Translations under genes and position numbers: made by a program | Source of the DNA: Bacteroidales bacterium | GTDB taxonomy: Bacteria; Bacteroidota; Bacteroidia; Bacteroidales; UBA10428 | Direction: 5' to 3' | NCBI GenBank assembly: GCA_003508755.1 | Contig: DNTK01000447.1 | Location: 1-12,897 of the forward strand | DNA: 12,897 nucleotides | Notes under the pieces: generated by a model | What the model was told of the DNA's origin: nothing | The model's database searches: none | The model's input: the letters and a program-made list of their open reading frames with translations, nothing else | Shown here: in pieces, positions 1 to 7,683 of the stretch | Numbering within the stretch: position 1 is the stretch's first letter | Layout: each line of letters starts with the position of its first letter

Positions 1-680
1 AGCGCACATGGCCCTTCGAATATAAAGCCTCCTGGTCGCCCAGGGATGTGATTGAAGAGTATACGCGGCCTGCACGGCTAAAGGAAAATGGCAAGGTTGT
101 TATAAAACCAGCTTTAAGTGAAATGGAACTTGTCGATTTTAAAGAAGTTGGCACACTGGAGGAATGGAACAGTGATGGTTTGCGTTCATTGCTGGCTACA
201 ATGCCGCATATCCCTAACATGGTGGAGAAAACTTTACGCTACCCGGGCAGTATGGAGTTTATGAAAATGCTCCGGTATGCTGGGTTCTTTTCCGAAAAAG
301 AAATTACTGTTGATGGCAAAAAAATAAAGCCTGTTGATGTTGCTGCAAAACTATTGTTGCCCGCATGGCAATTGGAAGAGGGAGAAGAGGAGTATACTGT
401 TATGCGGGTAACTATTCAAGGTGTGAAAAACGCAAAAGCTCACAAGATAGTATACGATTTGTATGATACATACAGTCCTGAAACCAACACAAGTTCAATG
501 GCCCGAACCACGGGATATACTTGCACAGGGGCTGCACAGCTGTTGCTGAGCGGAAGGTTTACCGGGAAAGGAATTATAGCCCCCGAGATGCTTGGTGCGA
601 ATGGTTCTTGCTTTCAATTTTTATTAAAGCACCTTAAAGAAAGAAATGTATTCTATAAACGTTCAGCTTCTGATGGATAA
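1..680 (+). CDS. Saccharopine dehydrogenase-family protein, C-terminal part (5' end outside window)
   Basis: The reading frame is open from the first full codon at position 3, so the gene begins upstream of the window; the GTG at 48 is internal. About 225 residues are present. The segment matches the C-terminal domain of saccharopine dehydrogenases (Lys9-like, NAD(P)-dependent enzymes that interconvert saccharopine with lysine or an aminoadipate-derived partner, in the cytoplasm). Visible hallmarks are an early TWPFEYKASWSP stretch, an LRYPGSMEFM motif, the conserved SMARTTGYT motif near residue 165, and KGIIAPE near the end. There is no signal peptide or membrane segment. The Rossmann NAD-binding half is missing only because of the window edge. 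The stop TAA at 678-680 lies inside the 3' end of the convergent kinase gene, and no terminator hairpin separates the two. The exact substrate (saccharopine or a related imine-derived amino acid such as carboxynorspermidine) cannot be fixed from this half. The family call is firm; its role beside the starch cluster appears unrelated. Confidence 0.85.
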   Translation, partial: RTWPFEYKASWSPRDVIEEYTRPARLKENGKVVIKPALSEMELVDFKEVGTLEEWNSDGLRSLLATMPHIPNMVEKTLRYPGSMEFMKMLRYAGFFSEKEITVDGKKIKPVDVAAKLLLPAWQLEEGEEEYTVMRVTIQGVKNAKAHKIVYDLYDTYSPETNTSSMARTTGYTCTGAAQLLLSGRFTGKGIIAPEMLGANGSCFQFLLKHLKERNVFYKRSASDG

Positions 681-3600
681 TTCTCTGGTGGTATTGTAAA
701 ACTAAAGGTACTGCCAACTCCCTCTTCCGATTCTATATTAATTTCACCATGATTTTTTTGGACAAATTCCTTGCAAATAATTAAGCCTAGTCCTGTCCCT
801 TTTTCGCCACCGGTACCAACGGTTTTTACTTTTTTATCAATCCTGAATAACTTTTTAAGGTTCTCGTCTGGTATCCCAACGCCTTCATCTCTTACGATAA
901 CTTCCTGGTAGTTTTTTATTTGTTTCGCTTCCAGGTAAACCTTTTTGCCAGTGGGGGTAAATTTTAGTGCATTGTTTAGTAAGTTTCGGACAACAGTATT
1001 GATCATTTCCCTATCGCCAAAGGCCATTATATCGTCGTTAAAATGTGCCTCCAGTTTTATTTTTTTCTTTTCGGCTGCTAGCGAATACAAATTATAATTT
1101 TCTTGCAGTACCTTCGATAAGTTAAAATTGGCAGGATTAAATTGTATGCGGTTGCTCTGCGCTCGCGACCAGGTAAGCAAATTCTCAAGCAGGTTATAGA
1201 TATGTTTCATCGAATTGTGAATGCGCCCGATACTGTCTTTTCGTTCATCGTCTTCGAGTGAGTCGTAGCTATCTTTAAACATTTCGCTAATCGAGAGTAA
1301 ACTTGTAAACGGATTCTTTAAATCGTGGGAAACTATAGAGAAGAATTTATCTTTTGTGGCGTTTATAACTTTTAAACTTGCCTCCGATTCTTTTAATTGC
1401 CTGTTGGCTCTCTTAATCCTTTCGTTTTTCTCTTCAAGCAGCTTGTAAGTTCTGAATTTAAGTAAATACCGGTACCCTGCAAAAATCAGCGCCATGGTAA
1501 GCATTACTTCGAACATAATAAACCACCATGTCTTATAAAACGGCGGGACTATTCGAATCTTTAATTCAGCAATCTTGTTGCTCCAATTGCCATTACTGAG
1601 CTGCGATTTTACCTTAAAAGCATAGTTGCCTGGTGAAAGATTGGCATAAGAAACATAATTTCTGTTTGTTGCATTTTGCCAGGTATCATCTAAGCCTTCC
1701 ATCTTATAGGTATACTTAACGGCAGAGCTAAGCATATTTCCGAGATCGATAAACTCCAATGAGAATTGTCTAACTGAATAGTCGATAGTGAGTTCGTTTG
1801 TATAAGAAATATGTGTAGGCAATCCATACCCGGCTGAATCGGCCACAACCCGATGTCTTTCGGTTCGGTTTGCCGGAAGAATTTTTACCTCCTCTCCCAG
1901 AATTTCAAGGCGGTTAAAAACTATGTTTGATAGGTCGTCTGCTACACCTATAAATTCAGGATCAATGATATTTAAACCATATACGCCACCAAAATAGAGA
2001 TTCCCTCCAGGTCCCTTATGGTAAGCACCTCCGTTGAACTCATTGCTTTGCAATCCATCAGTTACATCATAGTTTAAGGTTGAATGAGTTTCAGGATTAA
2101 ACCGGCAAACGCCCAGGTTGGTACTCAGCCACAAATTTCCTTGTTCATCAGGCAGCACAGCGTAAATAACCTCGTTGGGCAATCCCTCATCGATACCAAA
2201 ATGGGTAAACCGCCCGGTAGCCGGATTAAAACGATTAAGCTGGGAATTGGTCCCAATCCAAAGAATTCCTTCAGCATCCTCATGTATTGAGAACACAATA
2301 TCATCGCTTATACCTATGGGGTCGTTCGAATTAAACCTGTAATTTGTAAATTCCTGCCTGGCAATATTGAATTTATTTAAGCCACCGCCATAGGTACCTA
2401 TCCACAAATTGCCCTTATTGTCTTGGTGAATAGCTGAATAAACAAAATTGTGCGACAGACTTTTGGGATCTTCAGGATCATGCCGGTAGCGTTTAAATGA
2501 CATGTTGCTTTTATCAAGTTTGCATAACCCATCCCGGGTTCCAATCCACAGCATGCCATTCTTATCTTCATAAATAGCCCTGACGGAGTTTCCAGGGATG
2601 CTGTTCGGATTGGAAGGATCGTACTTGTAATGAGTGAAGGTATTTGTCTTTTTGTTAAATCTGTTCAGGCCGCCACCATCCGTTCCAATCCAGATTATTC
2701 CGTCAGAATCTTCATAAATCTTACGAACGGAAGAATGAGAAAGTGACTGGGAATTTCCGGGCTCATGGTTAAAATGAAGATACCTGTTTTCGTGGGGCAA
2801 CAATACGCTAATTCCATTGTCGTTGGATCCAACCCAAACCCTCCCCTCTCTATCTTCACAAATTGTCCAGACAAAATTACTTGCCAAAGTGTTGGAGGTC
2901 GTTGGATCAGTTTTTATGAGTTGAAATTTTTGTGCGTATGGATTAAAGACACTTATACCTGCACCAAAAGTACCCAACCAAATGCCGCCTGTTTGATCCT
3001 CGTAAATGCAATTAATCGAATTCTCCGAAAGACTTTCAGGATCGCATGGATTTGTCTTAAAATTTTCGATTTGTCCAGTGCTGTGATTTATTCTGTAAAT
3101 ACCCTCACCATGCGTGGTGTACCAGATATTATTAAATTTATCGAGCAAGAGGTTCGGCGCTTTAACAATAGCTAAGCTATGTGTGATTTGCGGAGTGAGT
3201 ATTACTGGTTTAGTTCTTTGATCGGAATCAACTTTATAGAGGCCCCCGGGTGATGAAATCCAGATTTCTGAAGCTGGATCAAACAAAATTTGTTCGATAC
3301 GTATTCCAGAGGTGCTGATGACTTTATGAACAGTTTGCTCATTTAAATTCTTTATGTCCGATAGTTGGAAATAATATAAACCATCAGCTGTTCCAATCCA
3401 CACTGAATTTCCTTGCACGTTAACTGTTGATATATGCGGATTATCTGAAAGAATAATTTTCTTCGAGGTTTTTTGTGCCATATTCACCACGTATAATCCC
3501 AAAGAGGTAGTTGCTAAAAAAGTGTTTTCATTGAGTGGAGAAAGCTCTGAAACGGCAACCGCTTCAGGTATTCCATATCCTGAAAAGCGAGTAATATCAC

Positions 3601-4093
3601 CTGCTTGCAAATTTATCTGATCGAGTCCCTTTAAAGTTCCAACTAAAAGTGCTTGCTCATTTATTTGCATGAGGCATAGCACCGTATCGTTGCTTAACCG
3701 GGACGAATTTGCTGATTTTCTTGAATATTGCTTAAATTGTTCGGTAACCGGATCAAAACGAGTTAGCCCTCCGCGACTTCCGAACCATAATTTTTTGTGG
3801 GCATCTTCATAAATTATTTCAACCCATTTATAAGATATGGTATTTTTATTATCAGCGGATGCTCTGTAAACCTTAAAGTTTTTGCCGTCGAATTTATTTA
3901 AGCCATCTTCTGTACCAAACCACATGTAGCCCTTGCTATCCTGGTATATACAATAAACAGAACTTAGTGAGAGACCATCGTTTATTGTCAGGCGTTTAAA
4001 CCTCATGTCTGAATAACTGCCGGTGGCCGCAGTCAGAAAAATGTATAGAAAAACTGCTGTAATAACATATTTAACAAAGTCTATACCATGCAT
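653..4093 (-). CDS. Membrane sensor histidine kinase with two-propeller (reg_prop) and Y_Y_Y periplasmic sensor, no receiver or HTH
   Basis: The preferred start is the ATG at 4091-4093 (1146 aa), because it places a normal signal sequence at residues 1-25 (hydrophobic run VITAVFLYIFLTAA). The frame extends upstream to an ATG at 4156 and a GTG at 4180, so a longer start is possible. Domains in order: about 14-15 reg_prop blades with recurring WIGT/WFGT-type motifs (about 35-745), fitting two seven-bladed propellers; a Y_Y_Y domain (about 772-854); one membrane span (about 855-876); a charged coiled-coil linker; HisKA with phospho-acceptor His923 in FSIVSHDLKNP; and HATPase_c with the N box (NLLNNALKF, Asn1041), G1 (DEGVGIP, Asp1069) and G2 (GTGLGL, from about 1099). 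The architecture matches the sensor half of Bacteroides hybrid two-component systems that detect oligosaccharides, but the protein stops nine residues after the ATPase domain, so phosphotransfer must go to a separate response regulator. None lies in the window. It sits behind the starch cluster, across a terminator. Sensing of a starch-derived ligand is only an inference from position. Confidence 0.93.
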   Translation of the reverse strand: MHGIDFVKYVITAVFLYIFLTAATGSYSDMRFKRLTINDGLSLSSVYCIYQDSKGYMWFGTEDGLNKFDGKNFKVYRASADNKNTISYKWVEIIYEDAHKKLWFGSRGGLTRFDPVTEQFKQYSRKSANSSRLSNDTVLCLMQINEQALLVGTLKGLDQINLQAGDITRFSGYGIPEAVAVSELSPLNENTFLATTSLGLYVVNMAQKTSKKIILSDNPHISTVNVQGNSVWIGTADGLYYFQLSDIKNLNEQTVHKVISTSGIRIEQILFDPASEIWISSPGGLYKVDSDQRTKPVILTPQITHSLAIVKAPNLLLDKFNNIWYTTHGEGIYRINHSTGQIENFKTNPCDPESLSENSINCIYEDQTGGIWLGTFGAGISVFNPYAQKFQLIKTDPTTSNTLASNFVWTICEDREGRVWVGSNDNGISVLLPHENRYLHFNHEPGNSQSLSHSSVRKIYEDSDGIIWIGTDGGGLNRFNKKTNTFTHYKYDPSNPNSIPGNSVRAIYEDKNGMLWIGTRDGLCKLDKSNMSFKRYRHDPEDPKSLSHNFVYSAIHQDNKGNLWIGTYGGGLNKFNIARQEFTNYRFNSNDPIGISDDIVFSIHEDAEGILWIGTNSQLNRFNPATGRFTHFGIDEGLPNEVIYAVLPDEQGNLWLSTNLGVCRFNPETHSTLNYDVTDGLQSNEFNGGAYHKGPGGNLYFGGVYGLNIIDPEFIGVADDLSNIVFNRLEILGEEVKILPANRTERHRVVADSAGYGLPTHISYTNELTIDYSVRQFSLEFIDLGNMLSSAVKYTYKMEGLDDTWQNATNRNYVSYANLSPGNYAFKVKSQLSNGNWSNKIAELKIRIVPPFYKTWWFIMFEVMLTMALIFAGYRYLLKFRTYKLLEEKNERIKRANRQLKESEASLKVINATKDKFFSIVSHDLKNPFTSLLSISEMFKDSYDSLEDDERKDSIGRIHNSMKHIYNLLENLLTWSRAQSNRIQFNPANFNLSKVLQENYNLYSLAAEKKKIKLEAHFNDDIMAFGDREMINTVVRNLLNNALKFTPTGKKVYLEAKQIKNYQEVIVRDEGVGIPDENLKKLFRIDKKVKTVGTGGEKGTGLGLIICKEFVQKNHGEINIESEEGVGSTFSFTIPPENYPSEAERL

Positions 4094-4190
4094 ATATATC
4101 CGTCTCAAATAAGTATTCAAGGTACTTAACTTTATGGCTATAGTCAAGGTATTCATTTTATTTTGTAAAGAAAAACTCACTTAACCGATA

Positions 4191-4228
4191 TTAAAAAAAC
4201 AAAAAAACCACCTGATTATACCAGGTGG
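4191..4228 (-). terminator. Rho-independent terminator closing the maltodextrin cluster
   Basis: A perfect 7-bp stem CCACCTG (4208-4214) / CAGGTGG (4222-4228) encloses a 7-nt loop. On the minus strand the stem is followed by a nearly continuous T tract: seven T, one G, seven T (complement of 4193-4207). It begins 27 bp after the stop codon of the GH13 lipoprotein gene and lies about 100 bp before the preferred kinase start. This separates the cluster's transcript from that of the kinase and implies that the kinase has its own promoter, probably in the short AT-rich stretch around 4094-4200. Only the minus-strand orientation has the T tract. Confidence 0.88.
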
Positions 4229-4254
4229 CTTTAATTATTGCTGCCTAATTAATT

Positions 4255-5613
4255 TTAAAACAATACTTTATAATCCCATGGAGCAAGGGAGATTTTCTCT
4301 CCTGCATTAAGAATGAATGTCTCATCAGTAAAAAAGTCTTTGTAGGCTCCTGCCATGCCTTCTGGCAATACAATACTTTTTTCATCACCCGACAAATTAA
4401 GCAAAACAACAGCTTCGTCATCCGCATTTACACGCTTAAAGGCAAAAACATTTGTGTCGGATAATTCCAGTATCTCCATGTCTCCGCCAGAAGCACCATT
4501 CCAGAATACCTCGTTTTCTTTCTTAAGTTCAGCTAATGACTTGTAAAAAGGTACATATTCTTCATTCGACCAGTCAACCTCATCTTTCTCAAAAAACTCA
4601 AGGCGCTTCGAGTTACCTGCTTCTTGTCCGGTATAAATAAGTGGCATGCCAGGTATGGTATAACTCATTACTGCAAATGTTTTTACTCCATCGCCCAATC
4701 GCTCAAAAACAGTTCCATTCCAGGAGTTTTCATCGTGGTTGGTAATAAAGTTCATACGGTAAACGCTTTTTGGGAAAATGGTATCGTATCGCTCATAATA
4801 GTGTACCAGCTCCTTAACACTTTCTTCACCTTTTGCAATCTGGTTCATAATATGGTGCATGTGCCAGGCATAATTCATATCAAAAGCACTGTTCATAAGA
4901 TCATAAGTATGCTCATCTTCCGCAAGCATAAAAACCGGCTTTATTTCATCCAGTGCAATCCGGGCTTTGTTCCAAAACTTTGTAGGAACCATTCCGGCCA
5001 CATCACAGCGGTAACCATCAATATCAGCTTCCTCAACCCAGTATTCTAGTGCATCAATCATTCCTTCATGAAGCTCTTCATTATCGTAATTTAGCTGACA
5101 CACATCTGTCCAATCGGCAGGATAATACATGTTCCCCAAAGAATCTTTTGCATACCAATCGGGGTTTTCATTAATCCAGTCATGGTCCCAGGCGGTATGA
5201 TTCGCTACCCAATCGATAATCACATACATGCCATTCAGGTGAGCTTCTTCTACCAAAGTTTTAAAATCATCCAGTGTGCCAAAATCAGGGTTTACACCCT
5301 TGTAGTTCTTTACTGAATAATAACTTCCGAGTGTTCCCTTTCTGTTTTTTTCGCCGATGGGGTGTATGGGCATAATCCAAAGTATATCCACTCCCAAATC
5401 TTTTAATCTGGCAATATGTGGCTTAAACGCAGTAAATGTGCCCTCAGGAGTAAATTGCCTGATATTCACTTCATAAATAATGGCATCCTCCGCCCATTCT
5501 ACTGTTTCAACGGTTCTCTGAACAGTGGTTTTTGTCGCTTCAGCCTGCTCGGTAGATTGAGAGGTACAAGCAAAAAATACGACTGCCAGCAATACATACA
5601 ATACATTCTTCAT
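4255..5613 (-). CDS. GH13 alpha-amylase-family lipoprotein
   Basis: Predicted to hydrolyse alpha-1,4 glucosidic bonds in starch or maltodextrins at the cell envelope. The start is set at the ATG at 5611-5613 (452 aa), because it begins a lipoprotein signal: basic MKN, a hydrophobic run, then VFFAC with lipidation Cys16. The frame is open 17 codons further upstream, but that extension would bury the signal. All four GH13 regions are present: I, DWVANH (134-139); II, GYRCDVAG with nucleophile Asp204; III, FMLAEDEH with acid/base Glu232; IV, FITNHD with Asp294. A short C-terminal beta domain follows (about 375-452). The length is close to a bare catalytic barrel plus domain C; no carbohydrate-binding module or N-terminal accessory domain is seen. 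It lies 73 bp downstream of the SusA-like gene with no hairpin between, so the two are probably co-transcribed. Subfamily and product size cannot be read from sequence alone. Whether the lipid anchor faces the periplasm or the cell surface is undetermined; the residues after Cys16 (TSQSTEQ) are not a clear surface-export signal. Confidence 0.92.
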   Translation of the reverse strand: MKNVLYVLLAVVFFACTSQSTEQAEATKTTVQRTVETVEWAEDAIIYEVNIRQFTPEGTFTAFKPHIARLKDLGVDILWIMPIHPIGEKNRKGTLGSYYSVKNYKGVNPDFGTLDDFKTLVEEAHLNGMYVIIDWVANHTAWDHDWINENPDWYAKDSLGNMYYPADWTDVCQLNYDNEELHEGMIDALEYWVEEADIDGYRCDVAGMVPTKFWNKARIALDEIKPVFMLAEDEHTYDLMNSAFDMNYAWHMHHIMNQIAKGEESVKELVHYYERYDTIFPKSVYRMNFITNHDENSWNGTVFERLGDGVKTFAVMSYTIPGMPLIYTGQEAGNSKRLEFFEKDEVDWSNEEYVPFYKSLAELKKENEVFWNGASGGDMEILELSDTNVFAFKRVNADDEAVVLLNLSGDEKSIVLPEGMAGAYKDFFTDETFILNAGEKISLAPWDYKVLF

Positions 5614-5686
5614 AGTTTGTAAATTATAATAATTATTCAATCTTTTTAAAAATAAACAGTACACCTTAAAATCAAAACTAATCGTG

Positions 5687-7543
5687 TTATTTCTTAAGCT
5701 CTAATATCATTGGTGTATGCGCATGAAGCTTTAAAGCTTTGCCAAGCTCGATCTCTTTCCCTGATAATACTTCATAGGCTTTGGTATGGCCACTAAAGAG
5801 TTCGTTGTAGCGTTCAAGCTCCAGGTTGTAGGATTTATTGTTCCTGTTTAAGATAACAACCACGGTCTCATCGTCGTTAAAGCGAGCATATACATAGGTA
5901 TGGTCCTGGGGTATAAAGTGTTTATATTTTCCAGAATGGATTACTGATTTTTCTTTTCGCCAATTAAGCAATTTTTTTGTGAATGCTTGTGCTTCCAGCT
6001 CTTGCTTTGAAAGTCCCTGACCGGTAAAAGCATTCTTTTTATCCCCGTTCCATCCACCAGGATAATCCCTTCTCCATGAGCCATGATCTTTATAGGGGCG
6101 TGCATCCATCATTATTTCTGTGCCATAATAAATCTGCGGAATTCCACGGGTTGTGGCAATAAATGTCATAATCTGTTTAAACTTATCCATATCGCCATCA
6201 ATAGTTGTAGCTAACCGTTGGAGATCATGGTTGTCGGGAAAGATAAGAAGATTTTGAGGATTCGGATACAGGTAATCCTGTGTGAGGGTAAAGTAGATTC
6301 TCGACACCCCTTCCTGCCATCCGTCTGGTTCGTTAAATGCCTGGCGTATCGCCTCATAAACAGGAAAGTCGGTAACCGATTTTATATGTGAGTTATATCC
6401 GTCTGGTGTATTAGCATTGGCTTGCCAATAAGCTGTATGTACCGGAAAATTTAACCACGACTCTGCCACAACAGAAAAATTAGGGTATATCTCTTTAATG
6501 GTTTTTGCCCATTCGGCCATTGCATTTTTCTCAGGATATGGATAGGTGTCCATTCTGATTCCTTGCAGTCCAGCATATTCAATCCACCAAATACTGTTTT
6601 GAGTAAGATACTTAAGCATATGCGGATTGCGTTGGTTCAAATCGGCCATAGTGCGATCGAACCACCCACGTTCCATTTTATTTTTATCGAAATCGCTGGC
6701 ATAGCCATCATTGTTTACTTCACCATGATAATTACTGCGGGTAAACTCAGGCCAAATGTTTATCCAGTCGTCCATAGGCATATCCTTAACCCAATAGGTT
6801 TCAGTTCCAGCATGGTTAAAAACCATGTCTTGAATTAGTTTCATGCCTCTGTTTTGCATTTCTTCAGAAAGTTTCAAATATGCTTCGTTTCCACCATAAC
6901 GGGCATCAACATGATAAAAATCGGTTATTGCATAACCATGGTATGATGCTCGTGGCATATTGTTTTCCAGCACCGGATTAATCCATATTGCTGTATAACC
7001 TAAATCTTGAATATAATCCAGGTGATCAATTATACCCTGAATATCGCCCCCATGGCGGCCCTGTGATTTTTCCCTGTTTGCCTTCTCAAGCATGCCCTCA
7101 ATGTTATCATTCTCAGGAATGCTGTTAGCAAACCGGTCGGGCATCAATAAATACATTACATCAGAACTATTAAATCCTTCCACCTCACGAGCTCCTTCCT
7201 TGCGGGTCTTGAGTTCATACCAATAGGTGATTGTTTTTCCTGCATCATTACGAAAAGAAATTTCAAAGCCAACCTGAGCGGCCTCTCCAATGGTCACATC
7301 AAGAAAAACATAGTTCTTATTGGCTGGTTTAATGGTGTTATTAAGCTGAACAGTGGGACTCAGAATTGTAGCATTAAAGTCTTGAATATCTTCGGCATAT
7401 ACCAAGATTTCGATATTATGATATTCCATTTTCTCCCACCAGAAGGGTGGTTCCACTTTTAAGGAATCGGAAGCAAATGAGTTGATTACTATAGTAAAGC
7501 ACAGGGACAGAACTATCCCAAAAATAAAGATGCCTTTTTTCAC
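5687..7543 (-). CDS. susA: SusA-like periplasmic GH13 neopullulanase / cyclomaltodextrinase-type enzyme
   Basis: Predicted to cleave maltodextrins, pullulan-type or cyclic glucans in the periplasm into maltose-sized sugars, as SusA does in Bacteroides. The 618-aa protein has a signal peptide (residues 1-25, cleavage near SFA/SDS, no lipobox Cys), an N-terminal immunoglobulin-like cyclomaltodextrinase domain (about 28-115), the GH13 barrel (about 125-525) and a C-terminal beta domain (about 535-618). Catalytic regions: I, DMVFNH (239-244); II, GIRMDTYPY with nucleophile Asp332; III, VVAESW with Glu361; IV, FPDNHD with Asp440. The MPDRFAN motif near 134-140 is typical of this group. The start codon is GTG (7541-7543): an in-frame stop lies six codons upstream and the next Met is residue 39, inside the mature protein, so GTG followed by two Lys codons is the only start that gives the signal peptide. 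A terminator-like hairpin separates it from the GH65 gene upstream, so it may have its own promoter. The symbol is by similarity to Bacteroides susA; orthology is not proven. Confidence 0.92.
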   Translation of the reverse strand: MKKGIFIFGIVLSLCFTIVINSFASDSLKVEPPFWWEKMEYHNIEILVYAEDIQDFNATILSPTVQLNNTIKPANKNYVFLDVTIGEAAQVGFEISFRNDAGKTITYWYELKTRKEGAREVEGFNSSDVMYLLMPDRFANSIPENDNIEGMLEKANREKSQGRHGGDIQGIIDHLDYIQDLGYTAIWINPVLENNMPRASYHGYAITDFYHVDARYGGNEAYLKLSEEMQNRGMKLIQDMVFNHAGTETYWVKDMPMDDWINIWPEFTRSNYHGEVNNDGYASDFDKNKMERGWFDRTMADLNQRNPHMLKYLTQNSIWWIEYAGLQGIRMDTYPYPEKNAMAEWAKTIKEIYPNFSVVAESWLNFPVHTAYWQANANTPDGYNSHIKSVTDFPVYEAIRQAFNEPDGWQEGVSRIYFTLTQDYLYPNPQNLLIFPDNHDLQRLATTIDGDMDKFKQIMTFIATTRGIPQIYYGTEIMMDARPYKDHGSWRRDYPGGWNGDKKNAFTGQGLSKQELEAQAFTKKLLNWRKEKSVIHSGKYKHFIPQDHTYVYARFNDDETVVVILNRNNKSYNLELERYNELFSGHTKAYEVLSGKEIELGKALKLHAHTPMILELKK

Positions 7544-7606
7544 AGCAGTTGGATTTTTTTATTAAATACTTAATTATAAAGTTAATAAAGAAATTGAATT
7601 GGAGAA

Positions 7607-7642
7607 GATAAAAAAACCGGTTCGCGACAAACGAACCGGTTT
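7607..7642 (-). terminator. Rho-independent terminator between the GH65 and susA-like genes
   Basis: A perfect 11-bp inverted repeat AAACCGGTTCG (7614-7624) / CGAACCGGTTT (7632-7642) encloses a 7-nt loop. On the minus strand it runs into seven consecutive T (complement of 7610-7616, three of them shared with the stem foot). It starts 41 bp after the GH65 stop codon and ends about 65 bp before the GTG of the susA-like gene. The plus-strand side lacks a matching T tract. It should end, or partly reduce, transcription coming from the transporter/pgmB/GH65 side. Confidence 0.85.
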
Positions 7643-7683
7643 CAAGTATATAAGTGTATTTAGGTGTGCTAAATGCAATTAGC

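Noticed and set aside
2765..3175. 136-codon plus-strand open frame opposite the kinase gene
   Set aside because: It is antisense to the propeller repeats, whose repeated codons keep the opposite frame open. The translation has no recognisable domain and the minus-strand protein is clearly real.
2200..4000. Recurring TGGATTGG-like and CCAATCCA-like words within the kinase gene
   Set aside because: They encode the repeated WIGT motif of the propeller blades and are protein repeats, not a CRISPR array or DNA repeat element.
4624..5049. 141-codon plus-strand open frame opposite the GH13 lipoprotein
   Set aside because: It lies wholly inside a gene with all catalytic motifs on the other strand. 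No domain or promoter supports it.
5614..5664. Upstream extension of the GH13 lipoprotein by 17 codons
   Set aside because: The extension places charged and polar residues before a complete lipoprotein signal. The internal ATG at 5613 gives the normal N terminus.
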